Assembly (NCBI GenBank): GCA_000496135.1 | Contig: KI542674.1 | Span: 434,001 to 498,000, forward strand | DNA: 64,000 nt | DNA from: Thermoplasmatales archaeon E-plasma | GTDB lineage: Archaea; Thermoplasmatota; Thermoplasmata; Thermoplasmatales; Thermoplasmataceae | Reading direction: 5' to 3' | In this document: piece by piece, positions 8,678-18,266 of the stretch | Position numbering within the stretch: the first letter of the stretch is position 1 | How the letters are laid out: every line of letters begins with the position of its first letter | Translations under genes and position numbers: made by a program | The notes under the pieces: model-generated | Databases searched by the model: none | The model's input: the letters and a program-made list of their open reading frames with translations, nothing else | Told to the model about the DNA's origin: nothing

Positions 8678-9757
8678 ATGAGCTTTACCTTCAAGGATGC
8701 GCTATCGCTTTCAATCTTTGGTTCATCGCATGGGCCTTCCGTTGGTTTTACATTATCCGGAGTTCCAGCAGGAATTAAAATCAATCCTGAGGAGATTAAC
8801 CTCTGGATGTCCCGGAGGGCACCGGGCCAAAGCATTCTTACAACACAGAGAAAGGAAACCGATGAAGTTGAACTCATAAGTGGCATAAATGAAGGATTTA
8901 CAGATGGCGGCGCAATTACAGGAATTATAAAAAATCTTGATGTTATTTCAAAAACTTACTCTGAATTGAGAGACAGGCCAAGACCGGGTCACGGCGATAT
9001 TTCACTTTACTACAAATATGGGAGATTTAGAAATTACCAGGGGGGAGGATTTTTATCAGGCAGAATGACTGCATGTCTTGTTGCCGCCGGCTCCATTGTT
9101 CTTAGTGCCCTGAAAACCAGTGGGATCGATATCCTGTCGTATATTGACAGTATGGGAGATATTTCATTAGGGGTTGAAGGGAATATTACAGAAATGGATA
9201 TTTATTCCCGTGAGACAAGAATGCCGGATTCAGAAGCAAATAACAGGGCATCCTCGCTGATTATGGATCTCATAAAAAGTGGCGACAGCACCGGCGCCTC
9301 AATAAAAACAGTCATAAAAAATTGCCCGCCTGGGTTGGGAGAACCTTTCTTTGATTCCTTTGAGAGCGTTACTTCGCATCTCATGTTTTCTATTCCAGGA
9401 TTGAAGGGCATCGAATTTGGTTCCGGTTTTGGTTTTACCAGACTTAAAGGAACCCAGTCCAGAGACGAATTTTATATGGAACATGGGAAGATAAGAACAA
9501 GGGAAAATCATAATGGCGGAATTCTTGGAGGGATAACCAACGGAATGCCAGTGGAGTTTCGTGTGGCGATGAAACCAACGTCATCCATAAGAGATACTCA
9601 GAATACTGTAAATCTGGAAACTATGGAAAACGATCAGATTAATGTAAAAGGAAGACACGATCCCTGCATAGCTATTCGTGCTGTACCTGTGATCACATGC
9701 GTATCTGCAATTGCTGTATACGATTTAATCCTTAGATCTGGTACAGGCAAAATTTAG
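8678..9757 (+). CDS. aroC: Chorismate synthase
   Basis: A 359-residue AroC, converting 5-enolpyruvylshikimate 3-phosphate to chorismate with reduced FMN. Family signatures are present: SIFGSSHGPSVG at residues 12-23, RRAPGQS, RPRPGHGD, the FRNYQGGGFLSGRMTA block and a C-terminal KGRHDPCIAIRAVPV. Length and order match archaeal AroC. Its TAG overlaps the stop codon of the converging DUF2070 gene within the shared bases TTAG. It stands alone, without other shikimate-pathway genes in the window. Confidence 0.96.
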   Translation: MSFTFKDALSLSIFGSSHGPSVGFTLSGVPAGIKINPEEINLWMSRRAPGQSILTTQRKETDEVELISGINEGFTDGGAITGIIKNLDVISKTYSELRDRPRPGHGDISLYYKYGRFRNYQGGGFLSGRMTACLVAAGSIVLSALKTSGIDILSYIDSMGDISLGVEGNITEMDIYSRETRMPDSEANNRASSLIMDLIKSGDSTGASIKTVIKNCPPGLGEPFFDSFESVTSHLMFSIPGLKGIEFGSGFGFTRLKGTQSRDEFYMEHGKIRTRENHNGGILGGITNGMPVEFRVAMKPTSSIRDTQNTVNLETMENDQINVKGRHDPCIAIRAVPVITCVSAIAVYDLILRSGTGKI

Positions 9758-11499
9758 AGGAAAATGAGGTAAATAAGATAAGTTACTATGAGAGGAATAA
9801 AGAATGCCACAGGAATAATGATTCCCGCCAGCCTTTTTGAAACTTTCACCGATGAAAAAACGGTATCCAGAAGTTCCTGATAGCTCTCCTCAGAGCCCAT
9901 TTTTACGTTTACATCTGCGCTCCCCATTTCCGCGGTGCATTCTGATATGGATGCAATGCTCAATTCTGTAATGTTTCTGATTTTTTCTACCAGCTTAACA
10001 TTATCATCCTTTTCTCCAAGCGGATTCATATCCAGTGTGCTCCCGTTTACAACATGGTTATCCGTGGTATAAATTTCCACAACTTTACAGATATCTTTCA
10101 GGTTTTCCCTGATCTTAATCATCAGATAGGAGGTGATGTTGTTTGAATCTGTTAGGATCACTGCACTTATTGCAGAATCAATGTTGAATGTGAGTACCTG
10201 AATTCCCATTTCCCCCAGTGATTTTATGTTGTAACTGCCTCTTGCGTAACCTGCCATTATTGGATATTTTGCTTCCATTCGTTGAAATTCCCTTTGAAAT
10301 GGCCTGATCAGCGGTGAACAATCCATAAGTTCCAGAACTCCCGGTGTATAGTTGCTCTGTGCATCAATTACAGCGAAATCACTTGCTCCTGATTCTTTAA
10401 CCGCCTCTATTATCCTCTTCCCCTCCGGAAGCGAGACATCGTCAAATGGATCACGCTCAGGAAGGATAGCCCCAAAGCCAAAATCACCGAATTTGAATAT
10501 GGAAATTGCGTATTTGGAAGCGTTAACCCTCTTTGCTCTGGACATAAATTCGGCCTTTTCTCCGGATGACATAGCCCTTTTGATGCCTTCTGCTATTGCC
10601 CCTATATCTTCTTCACCTGAGCAGTTGTTATCATTGGTGGTTGTTGTGTGAAATACCATCAGATCGCATTTCAGATCATTCAATCTTTTTTGAAGCCTGA
10701 TTGGCAGATCGCTGGAGCCCACTGTTCCGAATGGCCCCGGATGGATATATGGAAAAACTAAAATCGTCTTCAGGCTCCCTGTCTTTTCCCTCAATGTGAT
10801 GGTTTTAACCGGCACTGTTCTGTTCTGATTATACATCCTCTTGAAAAATCTTTCACCTATCTGATTGTACTTTCGATCAAAACCATGTAGAAGAAAGAAT
10901 TTTATCAGGTCTGTAGGTTCCTCCTCGTAGCGTTCCTTGAATTTTTTCGTTGATTTTTCAACAAAAATTGCCGCGAGAATAGCTGAAAAGATTGAAAACA
11001 ATATAATTTCAAGGATCGGTCCAGAAAGGCCAAGATAGATGAATGTGGGTATGAGACTCAGGGAGAAATAGAGTGATGCAATCACATTAACATAGGGCTT
11101 CTTTGAAAAATATATATATAAAACGAGATATCTGAAAAAGGCAGTAAAACTAATGCCAAGAGGAATTGCCTGAAACTTCAGCCATGGAAATATGATAATG
11201 AGAATACCAGAAAATATTATGTAAAACCACAATGTAATGGCAACTGAAGTGATGTTTCTCCTTAACGGGAAAATTGTATTGGTTGATTTAAAAGTCAGTT
11301 GGTCAAGAGCCAGATTGAGTAGATAGGGGACAATAACAATGAGTGTGGCAAGATAAATATTCATTGTATAGATATAAACACCAAGGAACCCTAGGGCAAC
11401 TGCAAGCAGAATCCACGCGGGGTTTGGAGATTTTTTGATATATTTACTTAAATCTGCAAATGTCCTTTTTCGTCGCTCAGCCAATAAACAAGTAGTCAA
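9754..11499 (-). CDS. DUF2070 family archaeal membrane protein
   Basis: A 581-residue protein with about six membrane helices in the first 190 residues and a large soluble domain, plus one C-terminal helix. The soluble part contains VFPYIHPGPFGTVGSSDLP, HTTTTNDNN, and AQSNYTPG, which together mark DUF2070, a conserved euryarchaeal family of unknown role. The HPGPFG-SS and H/N-rich motifs look like a hydrolase or metal site, but no activity is proven. The apparent start is TTG at 11499. The 3' end overlaps aroC by 4 bases. Confidence 0.85.
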   Translation of the reverse strand: MTTCLLAERRKRTFADLSKYIKKSPNPAWILLAVALGFLGVYIYTMNIYLATLIVIVPYLLNLALDQLTFKSTNTIFPLRRNITSVAITLWFYIIFSGILIIIFPWLKFQAIPLGISFTAFFRYLVLYIYFSKKPYVNVIASLYFSLSLIPTFIYLGLSGPILEIILFSIFSAILAAIFVEKSTKKFKERYEEEPTDLIKFFLLHGFDRKYNQIGERFFKRMYNQNRTVPVKTITLREKTGSLKTILVFPYIHPGPFGTVGSSDLPIRLQKRLNDLKCDLMVFHTTTTNDNNCSGEEDIGAIAEGIKRAMSSGEKAEFMSRAKRVNASKYAISIFKFGDFGFGAILPERDPFDDVSLPEGKRIIEAVKESGASDFAVIDAQSNYTPGVLELMDCSPLIRPFQREFQRMEAKYPIMAGYARGSYNIKSLGEMGIQVLTFNIDSAISAVILTDSNNITSYLMIKIRENLKDICKVVEIYTTDNHVVNGSTLDMNPLGEKDDNVKLVEKIRNITELSIASISECTAEMGSADVNVKMGSEESYQELLDTVFSSVKVSKRLAGIIIPVAFFIPLIVTYLIYLIFL

Positions 11500-11526
11500 T
11501 CAAAGGTTTAACTTTTTTCTCTCTCA

Positions 11527-12603
11527 TTATGAAGAAAGGAGCTTCATAATTCTGAAGTCTGAATACCCGATAACCACACGGATATAATTTGAATGAAAAT
11601 ATTCAGAAAAACCCTCCATATCCACTCTGAGGGCTTTCAGATCATTTGCCTTCTGCTGTGATGATATTACGATCAGATCCTCTTTTTTCACAAATTTAAG
11701 AATATCCATGTTAATCTGCCTGTTCCCCCTTCCCAGTATATATCCCTGCCCGCCCGTTGGAGTGAGGATGAGCTTAACTCTACCTTCTGAATAATATTTT
11801 TTAAAATCTTCAGGGTAGATGTCGGATGCAATGAGTTTTTTGTCCTTAAGAAGATCAACACCAAGTGGATTGGTAAAAAATCCAAGTTTTTGAAGAATCA
11901 TCTTGCATGTTGTTCCTGTTCCCACAACATAGTAAGAATCGTCCATGGTATCCAGAACGTATTCTGCTATCATATCTGTATCCTGGGATGAATAGACATT
12001 TTTTGGGTCTCTCACAACTTCATCGGCAAGTGGAATGAAAGCTTCTGCGTACTTCTTTACATCCAGCGTGCCTTGCTGGAAGAGGTCCTCATTAAGATCA
12101 AGGACTTCTCCTTTCTGGATTTTCATATTTCCTGTTCTGTGAACCCTGTTAATAATTGATGCGCCTGACTCAGGGGTCGAAGCAAAAACTGAACTGTACA
12201 TCTTCATCCCAGCAGGAATTCCAATGATAGGTATGTCTTCAGTGTTTCCATTCACAATATCTCTGGCGGTTCCATCTCCGCCCACAAAAATGATTAGATC
12301 ACAAATTTCGGATGCTTTCTTTGCAAATTCAATAGTATCATCACGTGTAAAAGGAGGATGTGGATTTGTGATGACATCATAAACCATATTACCCCTTTCC
12401 TTTATTGCGTTCTCACCCATCTCACCTGATGGAACATAAAATCTTATTCCCTCTTCCAGATCAAGGAGAAATGATCGGGCCCGGTCAATGGAGTATGACG
12501 TGCTCACAGAAACATCTTTTATGGAATCAGAACCTTTCATTCTGTAATTTATTCCCAATCCTGCATAAGGATTGATTACAAACCCGAAAAGCATAGGATA
12601 CAA
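11527..12603 (-). CDS. ATP-NAD kinase-like (COG3199/AcoX-type) protein
   Basis: A 358-residue member of the NAD kinase/diacylglycerol kinase superfamily. FGFVINPYAGLG at residues 6-17 and FVGGDGTARDIVN near residue 100 are the nucleotide-binding GGDGT core; GIPAGMKMYSSVFA follows. This organisation with TGTTCK and TPTGGQGYILGRGN toward the C-terminus matches the COG3199 ATP-NAD kinase-like group, often of unknown substrate, rather than classical NadK. It follows the DUF2070 gene upstream on the same strand with a 27-bp gap. Confidence 0.83.
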   Translation of the reverse strand: MYPMLFGFVINPYAGLGINYRMKGSDSIKDVSVSTSYSIDRARSFLLDLEEGIRFYVPSGEMGENAIKERGNMVYDVITNPHPPFTRDDTIEFAKKASEICDLIIFVGGDGTARDIVNGNTEDIPIIGIPAGMKMYSSVFASTPESGASIINRVHRTGNMKIQKGEVLDLNEDLFQQGTLDVKKYAEAFIPLADEVVRDPKNVYSSQDTDMIAEYVLDTMDDSYYVVGTGTTCKMILQKLGFFTNPLGVDLLKDKKLIASDIYPEDFKKYYSEGRVKLILTPTGGQGYILGRGNRQINMDILKFVKKEDLIVISSQQKANDLKALRVDMEGFSEYFHSNYIRVVIGYSDFRIMKLLSS

Positions 12604-12680
12604 TATTTCAGTACAATATTAAAGTATGAGCCAGAGACATCTCTAAAAAGAAAAATATATGGTTAATTTGAGGTTCCGGT

Positions 12681-14390
12681 TCAGCTCCCTGTTTCAATAA
12701 AAGCTGCTGCCCCATACCATGTCTGATTTACCGCTATAACCTGAAAATAGCCGGTACCTTTCAAAGGCGTTATTACAACACTTTCCACACTACCTCCAGT
12801 TATCTGCGTTCCGCTTACTGTCAGGAGATAAGTACCCGTTTCCCTGGCATTACTTCCGTGAACACTGGCCATATATGACATATTGCTTGGCCCTATGAGA
12901 TAAATGGCAATACTCTGATTTTCCACGGAATAGAAGCCCAGATCTGCAGAACTGTTTCCATTGATGTTCAAAATGTAAGGATTGGTTGAATTGAAATTCA
13001 TTGTGTGAGAAAGTGCCAGTTTATAAATTTCAATGGAGGTTGATCTTGTAAACTGCCCTGTCGTTACAGAAACCTGATAGGTATTTATTCCAAGACTATT
13101 AACAGAATTGGAATCGATCGTTATGGAAAAAATTTCCTGAGCACCAGGGGAAAGTGTTGTTTCATATCCGGTTACATTGAATGGAGTGCTCGGGGTAATA
13201 GAAAATGCCGGTTCTATGGGGGTGGGTCCAGTGTTCCTGACAGCAAATGTAAAAGTAGCGGAACCTCCCATCGCTCTGTAAGAGGTATTATTAAGAATTA
13301 AACCGGAATTGTCAGGAACAGTCATTGTGAACGAGCTTTGTGTGGTATGAAATGGATATGGAACTATTCCTATGAACAGGATAAATATAACAGAAACGGC
13401 AAGTGCTTTTGAGTGAGCTCGAACAGCCTGAAGATGATTTAGTGACATCGGTGCGTTGACACCCATGAGAAGAATAAATACAGGAAGGATAAGCCATGAT
13501 GGAAAAGTTAAGGAAAAAGCAATCATTGCAAATAGAGAAATGTAAGAGATATCCCTCTTCAGTTTCTGGTTGTTGATCGCCATTATGACACCTCCATCCA
13601 AAAATCCGATTGGAAAAGCGTTGAAAGAGGTAAATATCATTCCCACCCATCCTGCATATGCCAGTGGATCAAGATTTCCCTGAATTGGCAGATATCTTAA
13701 TATGATAAACTGGAAAAGCAAAGGGGAAGATATTGTGTGAGCTGGAATATTTACAGATGTTATTACAGGTATTGCATAGGATATATCTTCAATGCCTGCA
13801 ATATAAAAAATCATAGCGGCGACAAAACCAAAAATCAATGAAAGGGAACTTGAAACAATCATATCGTTCCTGTTTTTGTATGGAACCTCCGGGGCATTTA
13901 TCAGACCCATTGTACCCATGGATATGGGGTTTGGAACAAAAATCGGGATTGAATAAGGAATTCCGGATCTTCTATGCACAATAACCTTTGGAATCTCCCT
14001 GATAAAGAATATTGTAAAAATTGGTATTGCAAAATAGATAATCGATGCAAAAAGGGCTTCGCTGGCTGTTGAACCGGAATAATAGGAGGATGAATATGTG
14101 AAACCCGCATATATTATACTTAGAATCGTAAGGATGAGGAGGAGGAGTTTTACATTATTATTTACCCGTTTATCCCTTCTCATTACGCCTATTTCGTTCT
14201 CCTCGTCCATGAAACATATATAGCCTGAGTTTTTTATAGAATCGTAAAACTTATCAAAAAAAAGTTCGTTGTTGATGTCTGGAGGTAGTATGAGGAAAAG
14301 GATGTCACCCTCTTCCTTAATGTCAATCTTTCCAAATATGCTCTCCGCTATGTGTTTGATCCTGTCCTTTTCCCTGCTGCTAATACTCAT
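12681..14390 (-). CDS. Site-2 protease (M50) relative lacking the zinc-binding HExxH, with extracellular C-terminal domain
   Basis: A 569-residue membrane protein with the layout of archaeal site-2 proteases: soluble N-terminal domain (1-80), several helices, the substrate-loop-like PYSIPIFVPNPISMGTMG, and the second active-site motif FNAFPIGFLDGG (D265 present). Where the family has HExxH, this protein reads R131-E132-I-P-K135, so both histidine ligands are gone. A 200-residue Ser/Thr-rich C-terminal region contains a NEW3/CARDB-like segment (NTGPTPIEPAFSITPSTPF). It is probably a pseudoprotease or binding/regulatory relative. The product is otherwise intact. Confidence 0.8.
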   Translation of the reverse strand: MSISSREKDRIKHIAESIFGKIDIKEEGDILFLILPPDINNELFFDKFYDSIKNSGYICFMDEENEIGVMRRDKRVNNNVKLLLLILTILSIIYAGFTYSSSYYSGSTASEALFASIIYFAIPIFTIFFIREIPKVIVHRRSGIPYSIPIFVPNPISMGTMGLINAPEVPYKNRNDMIVSSSLSLIFGFVAAMIFYIAGIEDISYAIPVITSVNIPAHTISSPLLFQFIILRYLPIQGNLDPLAYAGWVGMIFTSFNAFPIGFLDGGVIMAINNQKLKRDISYISLFAMIAFSLTFPSWLILPVFILLMGVNAPMSLNHLQAVRAHSKALAVSVIFILFIGIVPYPFHTTQSSFTMTVPDNSGLILNNTSYRAMGGSATFTFAVRNTGPTPIEPAFSITPSTPFNVTGYETTLSPGAQEIFSITIDSNSVNSLGINTYQVSVTTGQFTRSTSIEIYKLALSHTMNFNSTNPYILNINGNSSADLGFYSVENQSIAIYLIGPSNMSYMASVHGSNARETGTYLLTVSGTQITGGSVESVVITPLKGTGYFQVIAVNQTWYGAAAFIETGS

Positions 14391-14444
14391 TTACTGTTTC
14401 CAGAAAGCTGTATTTAAAATTATGTTTATTAACCTTTCATTATG

Positions 14445-17051
14445 CTATTTTAGAATTTTCAAAAATTCTGCAAACTGATCCCTGTTTAATTCAATCTTCG
14501 AAAATCTTGACGGTTTTACCTGCGATTCATGAGAAACGATATTCAGAAGTTCTTTCACCATTGATGGATCGCTTGAAATTACTGAGCAGGTTAAGGCTTC
14601 TTCATTCATTATGACAAAATTGCTGTTTTTACTCATAATATATTTTATGAGAAACTGATAAACCTCCTGTTCAATGTTTCCTTTTATTATGTTCCATCTG
14701 TGCTGACCAATTGTTGATTCCACTGATGATTCATACAAAGATTCAGCCTGTGTCTTGATATAAAGTTCAAGCTTCTTTCTCAGGTCTATATTTTCCTGAG
14801 CCAGTTTCTGAACCCCCTGTGAAATATCTTCAGAGGTGATCCTCGTAGCTTTCCTGATCTGATCCAGCTGCGAATAATTAGCCTGAATGTAGTCCAGAGC
14901 AGATTTTCCCGCACAGAATATTATCCTCTGAATACCTTCCTGAATGCTTTCCGCAGAAATTATTTTAATTATTCCTATTTCTCCAGTATTTGACAGGTGA
15001 GTTCCGCCACACCCCTCAATGTCAATGCCCTCAATTTCCACGACCCTTAGTTTAGAGCTTAAGGGAACGCCACCTTCAAAGAGCCTGAATCCATATTTTT
15101 CCGTGGCCTTATTCCAGTCCATAAATGACGCTTTGATTTTTCTGTTTTCCATAATTGCCTTTAGACAGCGCTTCTCAATTTCACTTATATCCTCGTCTGT
15201 AAGCTTTCTGTTATATGATATATCGATTCTTGAGCTTTCCACACCTTTCTGGGCACCCGCCTGCCATACCTGTTCTCCTAGATATTCACGCATTACACCA
15301 AGTATTAGATGCGTTGAACTATGATGAACCATTAATCTCCTTCTTCTTTCGATGTCGATGTGACCTATTATTCGGGAGCCCTTATCAACGGGTGACTCTA
15401 GAGTGTGCACTATGGCCTCCCCTTTCTTTTCTACATTTGTTACCTGCACATTCCTGCCCTTGTATACAAAATAGCCAAGATCATTGGGCTGTCCGCCACC
15501 TGTTGGATAGAAGGCGGTCTGATTTGGTATTATCTTATTTTTGCTTGAAAATAGAACAAGGGCATTGAAATCATAAATGTGGGTATCATCATAATACAGC
15601 GGTCTGGTCTTTATTTCGGGATATATTTCGATGTTGCCTTCACCTGATTTTTGCCCTATTTTGTGCCTTGCAGCGATAAGGGAATGAAAATCCTTTGGTA
15701 TTTCAACGGTAACATTCTGTGAACTTGCTATTTCTCTTACCAGATCCGGGGGCATGCCTGATGAATCGTAAAGCAGCTGAAGATCTTCGTTTTCAATGCC
15801 TTTCTTTTTCTTCAACAGTCTGAGAACTTCTGCCTTTCCCTCTACAATGTTTTTCTGGAACTTTTCCCTTTCTCCTGCTATAACATCCTCTGCGAATTGA
15901 TAAGGGAAATCTTCAATGATACCGGAGAGCGCCGCGATATGCATTTTCATGATATCCATAATATTGCCTGTGAAATTTATTATGTCAGCTGCTCTGAATA
16001 TTCTTCTCAGAAGCATCCTTTCCAGATAACCAACCTTCACATTGCTTGGGATGACATAATCCTTGAGAAGATGCACAAGTGATCTGGAGTGATCACTGAT
16101 AATATACGCATTCCTCAGATATCTTATGAGGTCATCTGATTCAGCTGACTGGGAAAGGTATGTTTCGCTTACTCCGCTAATTGTAACCTTTGCCATTTCT
16201 TCAGAGTCAGCAAAATTAACCCCTGAATGTTCTTTTACGAATTTTATCACATCCGGAAAAACCGCGTCATAAACTGTTGAACTGCCCATTGTAACCCATG
16301 CGATCCTTTCCAGTCCATAACCTGTATCGACTACTTCCAGAGGCATCTTTGAATATTTTTCTCCATCCACATCAAATTGACCCTCCGGATCAACCTTCAG
16401 ATCCATGAATACAAGCGTTGCTAATTCCAGCCCTTTAACAAAAACCTCCAGCGCTGCTCCAGCATTTCCTCCTCCGCTCCATGGCTTTTCTTTAAATGAT
16501 ATCAGTTTTCCGTCTATACCAATTGCCCTGGTGAAAAAATTGAAGCAGTATGATACAGTTTCATTTTTCCAGTAAACATGATTTCCGGAATAATTGAATG
16601 AATCGTGGCAAAGCATCTCAAATGAAGTAAGATGCCTGCCGGTAAAACCAACAGAATCAACGTCGTCCATCCTTATACATGGCTGTGACATTACCAGGGG
16701 ATTCCCTGGTGGCTTTACCAAACCGGAGGTAACATGAGGCTGGAAATCATATATGGATGCGTTAACCAGAAGTACATCTTCTCTCCATCTAGGAACTATT
16801 GGATATGGTTTTATTATCTTATGAGTATCTGAAAAGAAACCAAGGAAGCTTTCTCTCACCATATTAACATTCATTGATTTTTTTCCTGCAGGATTTCCAA
16901 TAAATGAATACACATCGCATGGCGGGTCCCCACAGGTCTTTCTTTCCCTGTCCTGAGACCAGTAATAAGAACCGCACTTTATGCACTTTCTTCTTTCGAA
17001 AGATTCATCCTTAAAAAACTGGAGATTGAAATCGCCCTCTTCTGATGGAAT
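14445..17051 (-). CDS. alaS: Alanyl-tRNA synthetase, apparently starting at ATT
   Basis: Charges tRNA-Ala with alanine. The reading frame covers about 868 residues with the archaeal N-terminal zinc knuckle (CIKCG..., CGDPPC), class II motif blocks (FLGFFSDTHK, HLTSFEM), and the editing domain with HHSSTHL and C/H zinc ligands (CGGTH). The first ATG of this frame (16913) would cut off the conserved knuckle. The only open extension runs back to an in-frame TAA at 17052-17054, with no ATG, GTG or TTG in between. ATT at 17051, 6 bases after a GGTG element, is therefore the best start. A +1 shift at a TTTTTTA run from an out-of-frame ATG is an alternative. Confidence 0.88.
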   Translation of the reverse strand: MPSEEGDFNLQFFKDESFERRKCIKCGSYYWSQDRERKTCGDPPCDVYSFIGNPAGKKSMNVNMVRESFLGFFSDTHKIIKPYPIVPRWREDVLLVNASIYDFQPHVTSGLVKPPGNPLVMSQPCIRMDDVDSVGFTGRHLTSFEMLCHDSFNYSGNHVYWKNETVSYCFNFFTRAIGIDGKLISFKEKPWSGGGNAGAALEVFVKGLELATLVFMDLKVDPEGQFDVDGEKYSKMPLEVVDTGYGLERIAWVTMGSSTVYDAVFPDVIKFVKEHSGVNFADSEEMAKVTISGVSETYLSQSAESDDLIRYLRNAYIISDHSRSLVHLLKDYVIPSNVKVGYLERMLLRRIFRAADIINFTGNIMDIMKMHIAALSGIIEDFPYQFAEDVIAGEREKFQKNIVEGKAEVLRLLKKKKGIENEDLQLLYDSSGMPPDLVREIASSQNVTVEIPKDFHSLIAARHKIGQKSGEGNIEIYPEIKTRPLYYDDTHIYDFNALVLFSSKNKIIPNQTAFYPTGGGQPNDLGYFVYKGRNVQVTNVEKKGEAIVHTLESPVDKGSRIIGHIDIERRRRLMVHHSSTHLILGVMREYLGEQVWQAGAQKGVESSRIDISYNRKLTDEDISEIEKRCLKAIMENRKIKASFMDWNKATEKYGFRLFEGGVPLSSKLRVVEIEGIDIEGCGGTHLSNTGEIGIIKIISAESIQEGIQRIIFCAGKSALDYIQANYSQLDQIRKATRITSEDISQGVQKLAQENIDLRKKLELYIKTQAESLYESSVESTIGQHRWNIIKGNIEQEVYQFLIKYIMSKNSNFVIMNEEALTCSVISSDPSMVKELLNIVSHESQVKPSRFSKIELNRDQFAEFLKILK

Positions 17052-17197
17052 TTATAACACCCATTCTCCAAATAATAAAGATATTATTTAACATATGCAA
17101 CTTTTCCTGATCGATTACTAGTTTCCTCCTGACGGATTTAACTGGTGTAATGGTCTTTGCCGCGATTACTTTTCATCCTGACTTGATTTCAAAGATG

Positions 17198-17866
17198 TCA
17201 TTTCCTTTCAAGGAGAATCATATAATGGCTCTTATGAACCGGAGAGAGATCAATCTTCTTTCTAATGAAGAAATCGCTTAACCCTTCCAGTGCATCATCC
17301 AGTGTTTCTGACAGATCTGCCCTTGAGCTTATGGACCTAAGTTTAAGGACTATGATAGCCTGTTCCCAATCCTGAAAAGTATCAAGATTTCTTTTGAATA
17401 TTTCCAGCTGATCTCTCTGGGAAACGTCCTGGTATATCAGATCAATCTTCCGGTCTATGAAAAAACTGTATCTTTCCGGTGATCGTGAATCTTCAAGTAT
17501 GGGAAAAATGTTTGTCCTCTGCTCGGAGAGTGACAGTAATTTCTGGAACGGCTCGGGAGCAAATTCAACTGCAAATATTGAGCCATCTGTAACAATGTCA
17601 GAAATATGACTTACAGTAGTTCCCGTAGACGCCCCCAGATAAAGCACATTCCAGTCACGTTCTATTTTCAGGGGAAAATTTCCCTTAGAAAGTGCGGAAC
17701 CCAGCTTGCTTCTTCTTGGAACCCATTGCCTGAGATACTTACCATCAAATGTTAAAATTTTCTCTCCGTAAACCCCTTTTCCATACGTGGAAACTGTGAA
17801 TAATGAGCCCTTCTTGCGAATCACGGCTGGAGGAAGTTTTTCTGTTTCAGTTTTCTTGTTTTTCAA
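17198..17866 (-). CDS. flpA: Fibrillarin-like rRNA/tRNA 2'-O-methyltransferase
   Basis: A 222-residue FlpA, the SAM-dependent methyltransferase of the archaeal C/D box sRNP. It shows the family start GKGVYGEKI, LRQWVPRRSKLGSAL, then the SAM motif VLYLGASTGTTVSHISDIV near residues 70-90, VFAVEFAP-like acidic loop, and DLIYQDVSQRDQ with the catalytic Asp region. The usual partner gene for Nop5/Nop56 is not next to it here. Instead a 139-residue unknown gene overlaps its 5' end by 20 bases. Length matches the family. Confidence 0.93.
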   Translation of the reverse strand: MKNKKTETEKLPPAVIRKKGSLFTVSTYGKGVYGEKILTFDGKYLRQWVPRRSKLGSALSKGNFPLKIERDWNVLYLGASTGTTVSHISDIVTDGSIFAVEFAPEPFQKLLSLSEQRTNIFPILEDSRSPERYSFFIDRKIDLIYQDVSQRDQLEIFKRNLDTFQDWEQAIIVLKLRSISSRADLSETLDDALEGLSDFFIRKKIDLSPVHKSHYMILLERK

Positions 17867-18266
17867 ATTCCTTTACCTTTTCTTCGAACTCAGTCTTGTC
17901 ACTAGTTACGAAAAATATGGTATTTTCCCCTACTTCAATCCTGTATTTTACCTTTAGATCGAACACCATATCCTGACCTGGAAAGGAGAGCCTGACAAAA
18001 CCTTCTTCCATAATCTCTTCCCATTGAAATGGTGATGGTTTCATCAGTATACCCATATATGGTGGTTCAATGGAAGCTATGAAGGCTTTGAACGTAGATT
18101 GACTTTTGTCATGATTCTCTGATCTTATATGATGGACTTTAACTTGCATTATACCCTTATTCACACGGGCAATAAATATTTGAGTCTGATAGTTTTTCTC
18201 AATAAGTATTGGTAGGGGCTTATCAATATAAAATGAAATGCTGAAGTGATGTGAAATTGTGACCAT
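17847..18266 (-). CDS. Unknown 139-residue protein overlapping flpA
   Basis: The product is 139 residues, beta-rich in the middle (FKAFIASIEPPYMGILMKPS, VRLSFPGQDMVFDLKVKY) and ends with a charged helix rich in Glu and Lys. Its end overlaps the flpA start by 20 bases, so the two are likely cotranscribed and coupled. The pattern of a strand-rich core is reminiscent of PilZ-like folds but no diagnostic motif is present, so I leave it unnamed. The ATG at 18266 is used; an internal ATG (MQVKVHHIRSE) would give about 100 residues and cannot be excluded. Confidence 0.6.
   Translation of the reverse strand: MVTISHHFSISFYIDKPLPILIEKNYQTQIFIARVNKGIMQVKVHHIRSENHDKSQSTFKAFIASIEPPYMGILMKPSPFQWEEIMEEGFVRLSFPGQDMVFDLKVKYRIEVGENTIFFVTSDKTEFEEKVKEFEKQEN

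Noticed and set aside
8533-8886. Open frame on the minus strand across the chorismate synthase start and the hsp20 promoter
   Set aside because: It lies opposite the conserved AroC N-terminus, covers a promoter region and has no recognisable protein features.
9754-9757. Overlapping stop codons of aroC and DUF2070 (TTAG) as a regulatory device
   Set aside because: A 4-bp convergent overlap is common in compact genomes and needs no special explanation.
13312-13650. 112-residue minus-strand frame within the site-2 protease gene
   Set aside because: A shadow frame in the same strand, covering the LDGG motif of the real gene in another phase.
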